A stretch of 64,000 bases of DNA from Ornithinibacter sp. Lineage in GTDB: Bacteria; Actinomycetota; Actinomycetes; Actinomycetales; Dermatophilaceae. Within the stretch, counting starts at the first letter, position 1, and each line of letters opens with the position of its first letter. Of this stretch, positions 9,041 through 16,802 are shown piece after piece. The stretch covers positions 57,182 through 121,181 of the forward strand of contig JAQSWG010000015.1 of assembly GCA_029266735.1 (NCBI GenBank), written 5' to 3'. Both the position numbers and the translations under genes were made by a program. The notes under the pieces are model-generated. The model did not search any database, was not told the origin of the DNA, and saw only the letters and a program-made list of their open reading frames with translations.

Positions 9041-9136
9041 GGTGCAGGGACGTCGGGCACCGCGGTGGGTGGCGGACCCCAGCGGCCCAACCCGTGGGGC
9101 GTACGCGGTGGCGCCGGACGCGTCTAGGCTCCCCGC

Positions 9137-9772
9137 GTGGGACACGCCTCGCCGCCCGAGCTCGTCGTGCTCCACGCGGTGCGTGTTCGCGGGATGGCCG
9201 ACATCGGCCGACTTGCCGGCCGCACCGGCCTGGATCGCCGTGCGGTCGAGGAACAGCTCCTCGACGACGAGTCGCGGGGCTGGGTGCGCCGCGTCCAGTT
9301 CGCCGACCTCTCCGGCTGGACGCTCACCGAGAGCGGACGCGCCGAGGGTGAGCGGCGCCTTGCCGAGGAGCTCGACCGCACCGGCGCCCGACCGGTCGTG
9401 GACCGTGCGCACGCCAGCTTCGCCCGGCTCAACGAACGGTTCCTCGGTAGCCTGACCCGCTGGCAGATCCGCCCCCAGCCCTGGGACGCGATGGCGGCGA
9501 ACGACCACGCCGACCACAGGTGGGACGACCGCGTGCTCGACGAGCTGGCCTCCTACGGGCGGAGACTGGGCCCTGTCTGCGCCGACCTCACCGCCGTCCT
9601 GGAACGCTTCGCCGGCTACGACGACAGGTATGCGCGCGCGCTCACCCGGGTGGCGCGCGGTGCGCCGTCCTGGGTCGACGGCACCGGGATCGACTCGTGC
9701 CACACGGTGTGGATCGAGCTGCACGAGGACCTGCTCGCCACCCTGGGCCTCGAGCGTGGGCGGGCGCGCTGA
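9137..9772 (+). CDS. Winged-helix MarR-like hypothetical protein
   Basis: 211 residues from GTG 9137. Residues 1-75 look like a winged helix: LHAVRVRGMADIGRLAGRTGLDRRAVEEQLLDDESRGWV followed by a wing and LTESGRAEGERRL. The C-terminal ~120 residues (for example DHADHRWDDRVLDEL, IELHEDLLATLG) are helical and found in similar actinobacterial proteins of unknown role. It may be a small-ligand-responsive regulator. No target is apparent apart from the neighbouring genes. Confidence 0.68.
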   Translation: MGHASPPELVVLHAVRVRGMADIGRLAGRTGLDRRAVEEQLLDDESRGWVRRVQFADLSGWTLTESGRAEGERRLAEELDRTGARPVVDRAHASFARLNERFLGSLTRWQIRPQPWDAMAANDHADHRWDDRVLDELASYGRRLGPVCADLTAVLERFAGYDDRYARALTRVARGAPSWVDGTGIDSCHTVWIELHEDLLATLGLERGRAR

Positions 9773-9838
9773 CACCCACTCCGGGCACCCTGCCCTCGAC
9801 GCGCCGACCACCCCGGGGCCGAGGAGCACACTGGGCAC

Positions 9839-10306
9839 ATGGGAAAGCCGTACACCGTCATCCGCACGACCACGATCCACGCACCGGCGGCGCGGATCCG
9901 GGAGCTCGTCCATGACTTCCGCTCCTGGCCGCGCTGGTCACCATGGGAGGACCTCGACCCGAACCTCCGGCGCAGCTACTCGGGCCCGGACGCAGGCGTG
10001 GGGGCGAACTACGCCTGGGAGGGCAACCGCAGGGCAGGGAAGGGCTCGATGACCATCACCGGAGACCAGCCGCACCAGGTCGACGTGGATCTGCGGTTCG
10101 AGAAGCCGTTTCCCGCGCGCAACCGCATCGAGCTCGTGCTCACTCCCACGAGTGACAGCTCGACGGTCGTCGAGTGGCGCATGCACGGCGAGCTCTCCGG
10201 GGTCATGCGGGTCTTCTCGGCGGTGCGGTCGATGGACTCGATGGTCGGGCCCGACTTCGAGAAAGGGCTGGCTCGTCTGAAGCGGGTGGGCGAGGCGGCG
10301 GAGTGA
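9839..10306 (+). CDS. SRPBCC family protein (polyketide cyclase/START-like)
   Basis: 155 residues. The pattern matches the Polyketide_cyc2 group: RTTTIHAPAARIRELVHDFRSWPRWSPWEDLDP at the start, a central GVGANYAWEGNRRAGKGSMTI, and a C-terminal long helix MVGPDFEKGLARLK. These small ligand-binding helix-grip proteins have no single function. A short GTG frame overlaps its end and may be the remnant of a lost downstream gene. Confidence 0.85.
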   Translation: MGKPYTVIRTTTIHAPAARIRELVHDFRSWPRWSPWEDLDPNLRRSYSGPDAGVGANYAWEGNRRAGKGSMTITGDQPHQVDVDLRFEKPFPARNRIELVLTPTSDSSTVVEWRMHGELSGVMRVFSAVRSMDSMVGPDFEKGLARLKRVGEAAE

Positions 10307-10392
10307 CCCAGCGCCTGCGGGTTCACACGTTCTCGGTGTCGCAGGACGGGCTGCACGTCGCCCACCTCCTCCTCACCCGTCGCGGCGGCTGA
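10303..10392 (+). pseudogene. Possible N-terminal remnant of a dihydrofolate reductase-family gene
   Basis: A 29-residue frame starts at a GTG overlapping the end of the SRPBCC gene and stops at 10392. Its first part, QRLRVHTFSVSQDG, resembles the first beta strand and substrate loop of RibD C-terminal/DHFR-like proteins, which often begin LRVHNFSxSLDG. The remaining 13 residues show no match I can name. It could be an internally deleted gene joined start to end, or chance. Confidence 0.3.
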
Positions 10393-10394
10393 CG

Positions 10395-11024
10395 TCACGC
10401 GAGGCGGACGAGCCGCGACTGCCGCGCCGTCCACAGCAGCCAGCCCATGAGAACGAGCTCGCCGAGCATGAAGGGGACGAGGACGGCCCCCTGGGCCCCG
10501 TCCGTGGAGCGGGACAGCACGTCGTCGACGAGGTAGGCGGCACCGGCGATGCCGGTGGCGACGACGACGACGCCCGGCGCGAGTCTGGACCGCCACAACG
10601 CCACCGCGACGATCATGAGGTGGACTCCGAAGACGACGAGGGCCAGGGCCCAGTCGGAGTGGAAGCCCGCCACCCCCTCGCCCCCCGGCAGGAGGAGCAC
10701 CAGCGCCGACCCCGCGAGCAGCACGGCGTAGCCCGCCCTGCTGACGAGAGCGGCGACGGAGGCGGGGAGCGCGTGCCGCCGCAGCAGCAGGTGGAGCCCC
10801 CAGCCCGCGGCGACGTCGAGGACTGCCACGACGAGGAACGCCGTTGCCACCACGGCGCGCGCGCCGAGGTCCTCCGCACGGTCGAGCAGGGCGGCGGCCG
10901 GCAGCGAGAGAAGCGTCATCAGCAGGAGTGCCCGCCCAGCCAGGAGCGCACCGCGTTGCTCGCTGGCGGTGAGCTGCCGGGTGCGAGGCGCCGCTGGAGT
11001 CGTCCGCGTCGTCGTCGTCGTCAT
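10395..11024 (-). CDS. DUF4386-like integral membrane protein
   Basis: 209 residues with a Thr-rich cytoplasmic head and six predicted membrane helices (for example ALLLMTLLSLPAAALL, AVVATAFLVVAVLDVAAGWGL, AVLLAGSALVLLL, WALALVVFGVHLMIVAVALW, VLVPFMLGELVLMGWLLW). Spacing and the GxHLxxxxxxLxRS segment agree with DUF4386 proteins, whose function is unknown. The gene is alone, with no operon partners. Confidence 0.65.
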   Translation of the reverse strand: MTTTTTRTTPAAPRTRQLTASEQRGALLAGRALLLMTLLSLPAAALLDRAEDLGARAVVATAFLVVAVLDVAAGWGLHLLLRRHALPASVAALVSRAGYAVLLAGSALVLLLPGGEGVAGFHSDWALALVVFGVHLMIVAVALWRSRLAPGVVVVATGIAGAAYLVDDVLSRSTDGAQGAVLVPFMLGELVLMGWLLWTARQSRLVRLA

Positions 11025-11129
11025 GCGGTCAGCGTCCCGTGGCTGCGGGCGCGGCGTCCCTCGGGGACGACCCTGACCGGACCCCGGTTCCGCTGCCGTA
11101 CCACCCTGTGGGACGACGGCCGTGCCGTC

Positions 11130-11525
11130 TCAGGCGGCGTTCTCGTCGGGCTGGTGGATGCCGAACGTGTTGCCCTCGGTGTCGACGAAGTAGCCCTGCC
11201 ACGCCATTCCGGGAAGGGCGAACTTCGGCAGGGCCACCCGCCCGCCCGACCGATCGATGCGGGCCGCCGTCGCGTCGAAGTCTGCGACGCTGATCGTCAG
11301 CACGGCCGCGTTGGTGCCGTGGCCGTCTCCGGGGGCCGGTGCGGGACGGGGCTGGATGCCGCCGTTGATCCCGGGCTCCCCCTCGTCACCCGTCGTGACA
11401 CCCCAGTAGGGCGAGCTCATCACCTCGCTGTAGTCCTGGAACGACCACCCGAAGACGTCGGCGTAGAACGCCTTCGCACGCTCCGGGTCGTCGGCCTGGA
11501 TCTCGAAGTGCACGGGACGTGACAT
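11130..11525 (-). CDS. VOC family protein (glyoxalase/bleomycin-resistance fold)
   Basis: 131 residues. It begins PVHFEIQADDPERAKAFYADVFGW, the usual first beta-alpha-beta unit. The second repeat, LTISVADFDATAARIDRSGG, ends in YFVDTEGNTFGIHQPD. Candidate metal ligands are His6 and the Glu in DTEGN. Such proteins range from glyoxalases to ligand binders, and the substrate is unknown. The ATG is preceded by GAGGAG. Confidence 0.88.
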   Translation of the reverse strand: MSRPVHFEIQADDPERAKAFYADVFGWSFQDYSEVMSSPYWGVTTGDEGEPGINGGIQPRPAPAPGDGHGTNAAVLTISVADFDATAARIDRSGGRVALPKFALPGMAWQGYFVDTEGNTFGIHQPDENAA

Positions 11526-11549
11526 GACTGGTCCTCTCCTCGGTCCGTC

Positions 11550-12047
11550 TCAGCGGGCGCGCACGGTGACGTCGGGCTCGCCGGTGGCCTCCTCGATCTC
11601 GTGCTCGGCGCTCGCGAGCACCTGGTCCGCGAGCCGGCGCAGGGCCCGGGCCACCGCGATCTCGTCACCGATGTGGGGGTCGTCGGAGTCGCGGGAGCTG
11701 CGGTGGCTCGTCCCTCGTGCGGTGAGGGCCTCCGGTGAGTCGGAGACCAGGGCCACGGTGGCCGTGGTGTCGTCGCCGCGCTCGAAGATCGTGACCCGCA
11801 CGGTCCACTCCCGGACCCTGCCCTCGTCCGACGGCGGTACCGGGGGCGCGGGTGCCACAGCCCCCTCTGCCACCCGCAGCACAGCCCCGGGCCCGGGGAA
11901 CATCGTGCTCGTGTGGCCGTCCTCCCAGCGGACGACGTAGGGCGGGCCCCCATCCGCACCGCGCGCCTCGACGACCTCCCCGGCTCTCGTCGGCTGGTCG
12001 ACGAGCTCTCCGGCCAGGATGATCCGGTCCCCGGCTCTGGCTCTCAT
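11550..12047 (-). CDS. DUF1918-DUF1876 two-domain protein
   Basis: 165 residues. Residues 1-60 form a DUF1918 barrel (GDRIILAGELVDQPTRAGEV, YVVRWEDGHTSTMFPGPGA). After a Pro/Ala linker, residues 80-160 match DUF1876, a dsRBD-like domain: WTVRVTIFERGDDTTATVAL, then DPHIGDEIAVARALRRLADQVL. In actinobacteria the two domains usually occur as separate small stress-associated proteins. Here they are joined. ATG 12047 follows a strong GGAGGAGG. The function is unknown. Confidence 0.8.
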   Translation of the reverse strand: MRARAGDRIILAGELVDQPTRAGEVVEARGADGGPPYVVRWEDGHTSTMFPGPGAVLRVAEGAVAPAPPVPPSDEGRVREWTVRVTIFERGDDTTATVALVSDSPEALTARGTSHRSSRDSDDPHIGDEIAVARALRRLADQVLASAEHEIEEATGEPDVTVRAR

Positions 12048-12579
12048 GGCTGCCTCCTCCTGCATGCACTCGCCACCGTGCAACAGGGATGCCGGGGCGG
12101 TGGCGACGGCCACGGCACCCGTCCCGATTCTGCTCCTTGCGAGCCGCGGACGCACGGGTCGCGCTCGGAAACCCCTGTCGTCGCTGTCGACAGAGGGGGC
12201 GAGGAAGAACGGAAATGTGACATCGCAACCCGCCCATCAGGGGAGAAAAAGAGGTACACATCTCGGACAGGCACGAAGACGTGCCCGAGCCACCAAGGGG
12301 GCCACCGTTGCACGAGACCCACGGCGAACTCGACCCCGACGTCGAGGGGGTGGAAGAGGCTCGCGTCCTCGGACCACCCCCCGGGAGCCCATGGGCCCCT
12401 CCCCGGACGCCGGGCCCCTCCGCGTTCACCCAGCCGCCCTGCCGCCGGCTCTCGCCCCCGGCGCGGCCACGGAGCACGGCCGCTTGTACTTGGACCCAAG
12501 CATCGATCGTTTTCCCACCCATGCCTGACCCACGAGTGACCACCCGCTGCCGCCCGGCGCCCTACCAAGGAGAAGTCCC
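12048..12579. other. Long intergenic region upstream of the sugar ABC operon
   Basis: No convincing gene is seen in these 530 bases on either strand. Open frames here lack family resemblance. It probably holds the promoter for the rightward sugar importer. Candidate sites are a hairpin/dyad at 12270-12285 (GGCACG, 4-base loop, CGTGCC) and a small palindrome at 12489-12500 (CTTGG AC CCAAG) about 80 bases before the start codon. Either could bind a LacI- or GntR-type regulator, but neither has the usual central CG of LacI operators. Confidence 0.4.
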
Positions 12580-13926
12580 ATGACGCACACCCCCTCGTCG
12601 CCGATCCTCCCCCGCCGTCTGTTCCTCGGCTCTCTCGGTGCGGTCGGCGCCAGCGCCGCCCTCGCAGCGTGCGGCGGCGGAAGCACCCCGCCCGGCGCCG
12701 CCCCCACGAGCGGTGCCTTCGGCAAGGGCGACACGTACACCGGTCCCAAGGTGGCCCTCGCCTTCTGGAACGGCTTCACCGGTGGTGACGGCCCCTTCAT
12801 GAAGAAGATGGTCGACGACTTCAACAAGGCCAATCCCAACGTCACCGTGTCGATGAACACGCTGCAGTGGGCCGACTACTACTCCAAGGTGCCCAACGCG
12901 GTCGCCTCCGGCGCCGGTCCGGACGTGGGCATCATGCACATCGACTCGCTGGCGACGAACGCGGCCCGGCGGGTCATCGTGCCGCTCGACGAGATCGCCT
13001 CCGGACTGGAGCTCGAGGAAGGCGACTTCTCCCCGGTGGTATGGAATGCCGGCGTCTACCAGGACAAGCGCTACGGCATCCCGCTGGACATCCACCCGCT
13101 GGGCTTCTACGGGAACACCGCCCACCTGGAGAAGGCCGGCATCTCCGAGCTGCCCGAGGACCGCGAAGGTTTCGAGGCCGCCGTGAAGGCGCTGCAGGAC
13201 AAGAGTGCGGTCCAGACGCCGTTCTGGGTCACCGCGACCTGGCCCGCGCACCTCATGTTCAACTCGCTCATCGCCCAGTTCGGCGGCAGCATCTTCGACG
13301 AGGAGGGCGCCAAGGCGACCTTCAACTCGGAGGCCGGAGTCGAGGCGCTGCAGTGGCTCAGGAGCTTCGTCGACAGCGGTGCCAGCCCGAAGAACGTCTC
13401 GAACGACGCGCAGGCGGTGGCCTTCCGCCAGCAGCGCAACTCCCTGACGTGGGACGGCATCTGGATGATGAACGAGTGGGAGAAGGTCAAGGATCTCCAG
13501 TGGGCTGCGGCCCCCGTGCCCACCATCGGCGACGAGCCGGCCGTGTGGGCGAGCTCGCACAACTTCGTCGTCACCACCCAGGCGACGAAGGACCAGAACA
13601 AGCTCGCCGCGTCCCGAGCGTTCATCTCCTACATCTCCGAGCGCTCGATCGAGTGGGCGAAGTCGGGGCAGGTCCCGGCCCGCAACAGCGTCCGGGAGTC
13701 GCAGGAGTTCAAGGACCTCACGGTGCAGTCGACGCTGGCCGACCAGCTGGACCACGTCGTGTTCCCGCCGGCCGTGCCGGGCATCGGAGACGTCACCCAA
13801 CCGACCTGGGAGACGGCGGTCAACGAGGCCATCCTCGGCAAGAAGGAGACCAAGGCGGCCCTGGACGACGCGGCCAAGAAGGCCGACGCGATGCTCAAGG
13901 CCAACCAGGCGAAGTACCAGGCCTGA
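12580..13926 (+). CDS. Sugar ABC transporter substrate-binding lipoprotein
   Basis: 448 residues after AAGGAG. The N-terminus has a Tat-like RRLFLG followed by the lipobox LAAC, so it is likely exported folded and lipid-anchored. The rest is a family 1 extracellular solute-binding protein: VALAFWNGFTGGDG, FNKANPNVTVSM, PDVGIMHIDSL, and AFRQQRNSLTWDGIWMMNEWEK near the hinge. Downstream are two permeases and a GH43 enzyme, so the ligand is likely a pentose-containing oligosaccharide. Confidence 0.92.
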   Translation: MTHTPSSPILPRRLFLGSLGAVGASAALAACGGGSTPPGAAPTSGAFGKGDTYTGPKVALAFWNGFTGGDGPFMKKMVDDFNKANPNVTVSMNTLQWADYYSKVPNAVASGAGPDVGIMHIDSLATNAARRVIVPLDEIASGLELEEGDFSPVVWNAGVYQDKRYGIPLDIHPLGFYGNTAHLEKAGISELPEDREGFEAAVKALQDKSAVQTPFWVTATWPAHLMFNSLIAQFGGSIFDEEGAKATFNSEAGVEALQWLRSFVDSGASPKNVSNDAQAVAFRQQRNSLTWDGIWMMNEWEKVKDLQWAAAPVPTIGDEPAVWASSHNFVVTTQATKDQNKLAASRAFISYISERSIEWAKSGQVPARNSVRESQEFKDLTVQSTLADQLDHVVFPPAVPGIGDVTQPTWETAVNEAILGKKETKAALDDAAKKADAMLKANQAKYQA

Positions 13927-13928
13927 CC

Positions 13929-14912
13929 ATGGCCACCATCACGCCGGTCTCCGCCACCGCTCCGGCGCAGGAGGTGCGTCGGGGCGGTGGCCGGGCGCCG
14001 AACGCGGACCCGGCCGTGATGCGGGCCGGGCTCGGGACCGCGCTGCTCTTCATCGGTCCCTACCTCGTGCTGTTCTGCACCTTCGTCCTGGCGCCCATCG
14101 TCTACGGCCTGTGGATCAGCCTGCACCAGTGGGACTTCCTGCTTCCCGGAAAGCCGTTCGTCGGACTCCAGAACTACGTCGACCTCCTCACCGGCGGGTC
14201 GACGACCTCCGAGACCTTCTGGAACTCGATGCGGGCGACGGCCGTCTTCACCGTGCTCAGCGTCCCGCTGCTCATGGTCCTGCCGCTCGCACTCGCGGTG
14301 GCTCTGAACAAGAAGTTCCCTGGCCGCAACGCCGTGCGGGCGGTGTTCTTCGCACCGTTCGTCCTCGGTGTCGCGGTCATCGGCCTGCTGTGGCGCTACC
14401 TGCTCGACCCCAACGTCGGTGTCATCAACTACTACCTCGACCTCCTCGGCTTCGAGCGGATCCCCTTCACCACCGCCACGCCATGGGTCTGGCTGGCCCT
14501 GGTGGTGCCCACTCTCTGGTGGACGGCCGGCTACAACATGGTCATCTTCCTGGCCGGCCTGCAGGACATCTCGGCAGAGCTCTACGAGGCGGCCGAGCTC
14601 GACGGGGCCAACTCGTGGCAGCGGTTCCGCCACGTGACCCTCCCGGGGTTGCGCCCGGTGACGATCTTCGTCCTGACGATCACGATCCTCGCGTCGGCCA
14701 ACGTCTTCGGCCAGCCCTACCTCATCACCCAGGGGCAGCCGGGAGGCGAGACGCGCAGTGTGATCATGCAGATCGGTGAGGAGGGTCTGCGCAGGTTCAA
14801 CATGGGCAGCGCCTCCGCCATGAGCACGGTTCTCACGCTGGCGCTGCTCATCGTCAGCGCCATCTGCCTGTCGTTCCTCCGGGAGCGCACTCCGAAGGAG
14901 CAGAAGCGATGA
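13929..14912 (+). CDS. Sugar ABC transporter permease (MalF/UgpA-like)
   Basis: 327 residues, starting 2 bases after the binding protein stop. Six membrane helices are visible, the first being LLFIGPYLVLFCTFVLAPIVYG. The EAA loop that contacts the ATPase is present as YEAAELDGANSWQRFRHVTLPGL. It forms the importer channel with the next gene product. No ATP-binding subunit is encoded in this operon, so a shared MsiK-like ATPase elsewhere is expected. Confidence 0.93.
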   Translation: MATITPVSATAPAQEVRRGGGRAPNADPAVMRAGLGTALLFIGPYLVLFCTFVLAPIVYGLWISLHQWDFLLPGKPFVGLQNYVDLLTGGSTTSETFWNSMRATAVFTVLSVPLLMVLPLALAVALNKKFPGRNAVRAVFFAPFVLGVAVIGLLWRYLLDPNVGVINYYLDLLGFERIPFTTATPWVWLALVVPTLWWTAGYNMVIFLAGLQDISAELYEAAELDGANSWQRFRHVTLPGLRPVTIFVLTITILASANVFGQPYLITQGQPGGETRSVIMQIGEEGLRRFNMGSASAMSTVLTLALLIVSAICLSFLRERTPKEQKR

Positions 14913-15790
14913 GCACCGCCACCACGGCCCCCCCGGCGAGGACAAAGCCGGCCCTTCAGGAGCCCGGCAGCCGGTCGCGCATCCCCTGGCGGATGATCTT
15001 CCTCGGTCTTCTCGCGCTGCTCTTCCTGACCCCGCTGCTGTGGATGGCGTCGACGTCGTTGAAGTCCACGGCCGAGGTCTCGCAGGCCGATCTCAGCATG
15101 CTGCCGCAGGACCCGACGACGGAGGGGTACGAGAAGATCCTCGGCGCGCCCCAGACGCCGGTCGAGCAGTGGTTCCTCAACTCGATGATCGCCGCCACCG
15201 GGCAGACGATCCTCGTCCTCGTCGTGGCCACGATGGCGGCCTACGCCCTCGCGCGGCTGTCCTTCCCGGGCAAGCGCATCATCACCGCACTGGTCCTGGC
15301 GACTCTCTTCGTCCCGCCGATCTCCCTGCTCATCCCGAACTACGTGATCGTGTCCGAGCTCGGGTGGCTCGACAGCCTCGCGGCGGTGATCGTCCCCGGT
15401 GCCGCGGGGGCCTTCGGGGTGTTCTTCCTCCGGCAGTTCTTCCTCTCGCTCCCGGTCGAGCTGGAGGAGGCAGCGCTGCTCGACGGCGCCAGCCGGTGGA
15501 AGATCTTCATGACGATCATCGTGCCGCTGTCCCGCCCGGCGCTGGCCACCCTGGCGCTGCTGACGTTCCTCGCGAACTGGAACGACTTCCTGTGGCCGCT
15601 GTACGTCCTGTTCAGCCCCGAGCGACTGACGATCCAGCCTGGGTTGTCCACGCTGCAGAGCGCGTACACCACGGACTACGCGACGATCATGGCCGGTGGT
15701 GCCATCGCCAGCATCCCGGTGCTCATCCTCTTCCTCATCAGCCAGCGCTTCGTCATCGAGGGCATCGCCCGCGGCGGGCTCAAGGGCTGA
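14909..15790 (+). CDS. Sugar ABC transporter permease (MalG/UgpE-like)
   Basis: 293 residues, overlapping the previous gene by ATGA, which implies translational coupling. Six membrane segments are seen, starting MIFLGLLALLFLTPLLWM. The EAA loop is EEAALLDGASRWKIFMTIIVPLSRP. A periplasmic loop with TEGYEKILG and the C-terminal QRFVIEGIARGGLKG are typical of carbohydrate-type CUT1 permeases. Confidence 0.94.
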   Translation: MSTATTAPPARTKPALQEPGSRSRIPWRMIFLGLLALLFLTPLLWMASTSLKSTAEVSQADLSMLPQDPTTEGYEKILGAPQTPVEQWFLNSMIAATGQTILVLVVATMAAYALARLSFPGKRIITALVLATLFVPPISLLIPNYVIVSELGWLDSLAAVIVPGAAGAFGVFFLRQFFLSLPVELEEAALLDGASRWKIFMTIIVPLSRPALATLALLTFLANWNDFLWPLYVLFSPERLTIQPGLSTLQSAYTTDYATIMAGGAIASIPVLILFLISQRFVIEGIARGGLKG

Positions 15791-15792
15791 GG

Positions 15793-16776
15793 GTGGGGGA
15801 CGACTCCGCGGCCCCTCCGGACCTCGCGGCGGAGGCGGAGCCCTCGAGCGAACACGTCGAGGGAGCGCCTCCGCCGCCGGTCCTGTGGGACGGCTACTGC
15901 GCCGACCCCTTCGTCCTGCGGGCGGAGGACGGCCGGTACGTCATGTACGGGACGGCCCCCGGCCTGCTGCCGGACGGGCGCGCCTTCCAGACCCTGGTCG
16001 GCGACGACCTCGACACCTGGACACCGGTGGGCGGCGCCCTCGTCATCCGGGACGAGGTGACGCCGGGGACCGAGTGGTGGGCTCCCGAGGTGGCCCTCGC
16101 CGACGGCAGGTACTGGATGTACTACTCCCGAGGGATCGGCGACAGCGGGCACCAGATCCGGGTCGCCTCGTCCGTGGGCCCGACCGGCCCCTTCGAGGAC
16201 GCCGGCATCCTCACGGTCGACCTCCCCTTCGCCATCGACCCGTCACCCTTCCAGGACGTGGACGGCCGGTGGTGGCTGTTCTACGCGACGGACCTCGTCG
16301 ACGGGGAGCGCCCCGGGACGGTTCTCGCCGTCCAGCGGCTGCGGACGATGACCGAGCTCGAAGGCCCTCCGAACGTCATCCTCCGGGCCTCCGCCGACTG
16401 GCAGCTCTACCTCGCCAACCGGTTCATGTACGGCGGGCACCACGACTGGCACACCCTGGAGGGTCCCTCGGTGCTGCATCACGCGGGTCGCTACTGGCTG
16501 TTCTACTCGGGCGGCAACTGGCAGACCCCCGGATACGGTGTGGCCGCCGCCACGGCGGCGGCGGTCGAGGGGCCGTGGCGCGAGCTGGAGCCGGCCGGGC
16601 CGTTCATCACGAGCGCGAGCACGGGTCTCATCGGCCCCGGGCACTGCAGCCTGGTGCGTGACGAGTCGGGACGGATCCATGTGTTCCTCCACGCCTGGGA
16701 CGAGACGGGAGCACGCCGCCGCCCGCACCGACTCGTCCTCGACCTCGACGGGGAGCGCCCGACGGCGTCGACCTGA
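15793..16776 (+). CDS. Glycoside hydrolase family 43 enzyme, cytoplasmic
   Basis: 327 residues starting at GTG 15793, 2 bases after the permease stop, so in the same operon. There is no signal peptide. The five-bladed GH43 propeller residues are visible: general base Asp in GYCADPFVLR, the pKa-modulating Asp in FAIDPSPFQD, and general acid Glu in HTLEGPSVL. Repeats such as DGRYWMYYS and YWLFYSGGNW are blade strands. It probably cleaves imported arabino- or xylo-oligosaccharides. The exact linkage is not predictable. Confidence 0.9.
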   Translation: MGDDSAAPPDLAAEAEPSSEHVEGAPPPPVLWDGYCADPFVLRAEDGRYVMYGTAPGLLPDGRAFQTLVGDDLDTWTPVGGALVIRDEVTPGTEWWAPEVALADGRYWMYYSRGIGDSGHQIRVASSVGPTGPFEDAGILTVDLPFAIDPSPFQDVDGRWWLFYATDLVDGERPGTVLAVQRLRTMTELEGPPNVILRASADWQLYLANRFMYGGHHDWHTLEGPSVLHHAGRYWLFYSGGNWQTPGYGVAAATAAAVEGPWRELEPAGPFITSASTGLIGPGHCSLVRDESGRIHVFLHAWDETGARRRPHRLVLDLDGERPTAST

Positions 16777-16802
16777 GAGAGCGGCACAGCGTCACGGCGG
16801 TC

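Noticed and set aside
12281..12583. 100-codon plus-strand frame upstream of the sugar ABC operon
   Set aside because: Pro/Arg-rich without motifs and overlapping the ABC start. Treated as noncoding leader.
12562..13800. 400-codon frame antisense to the sugar-binding protein
   Set aside because: No start context, no motifs; the plus-strand gene has a signal peptide, lipobox and solute-binding motifs.
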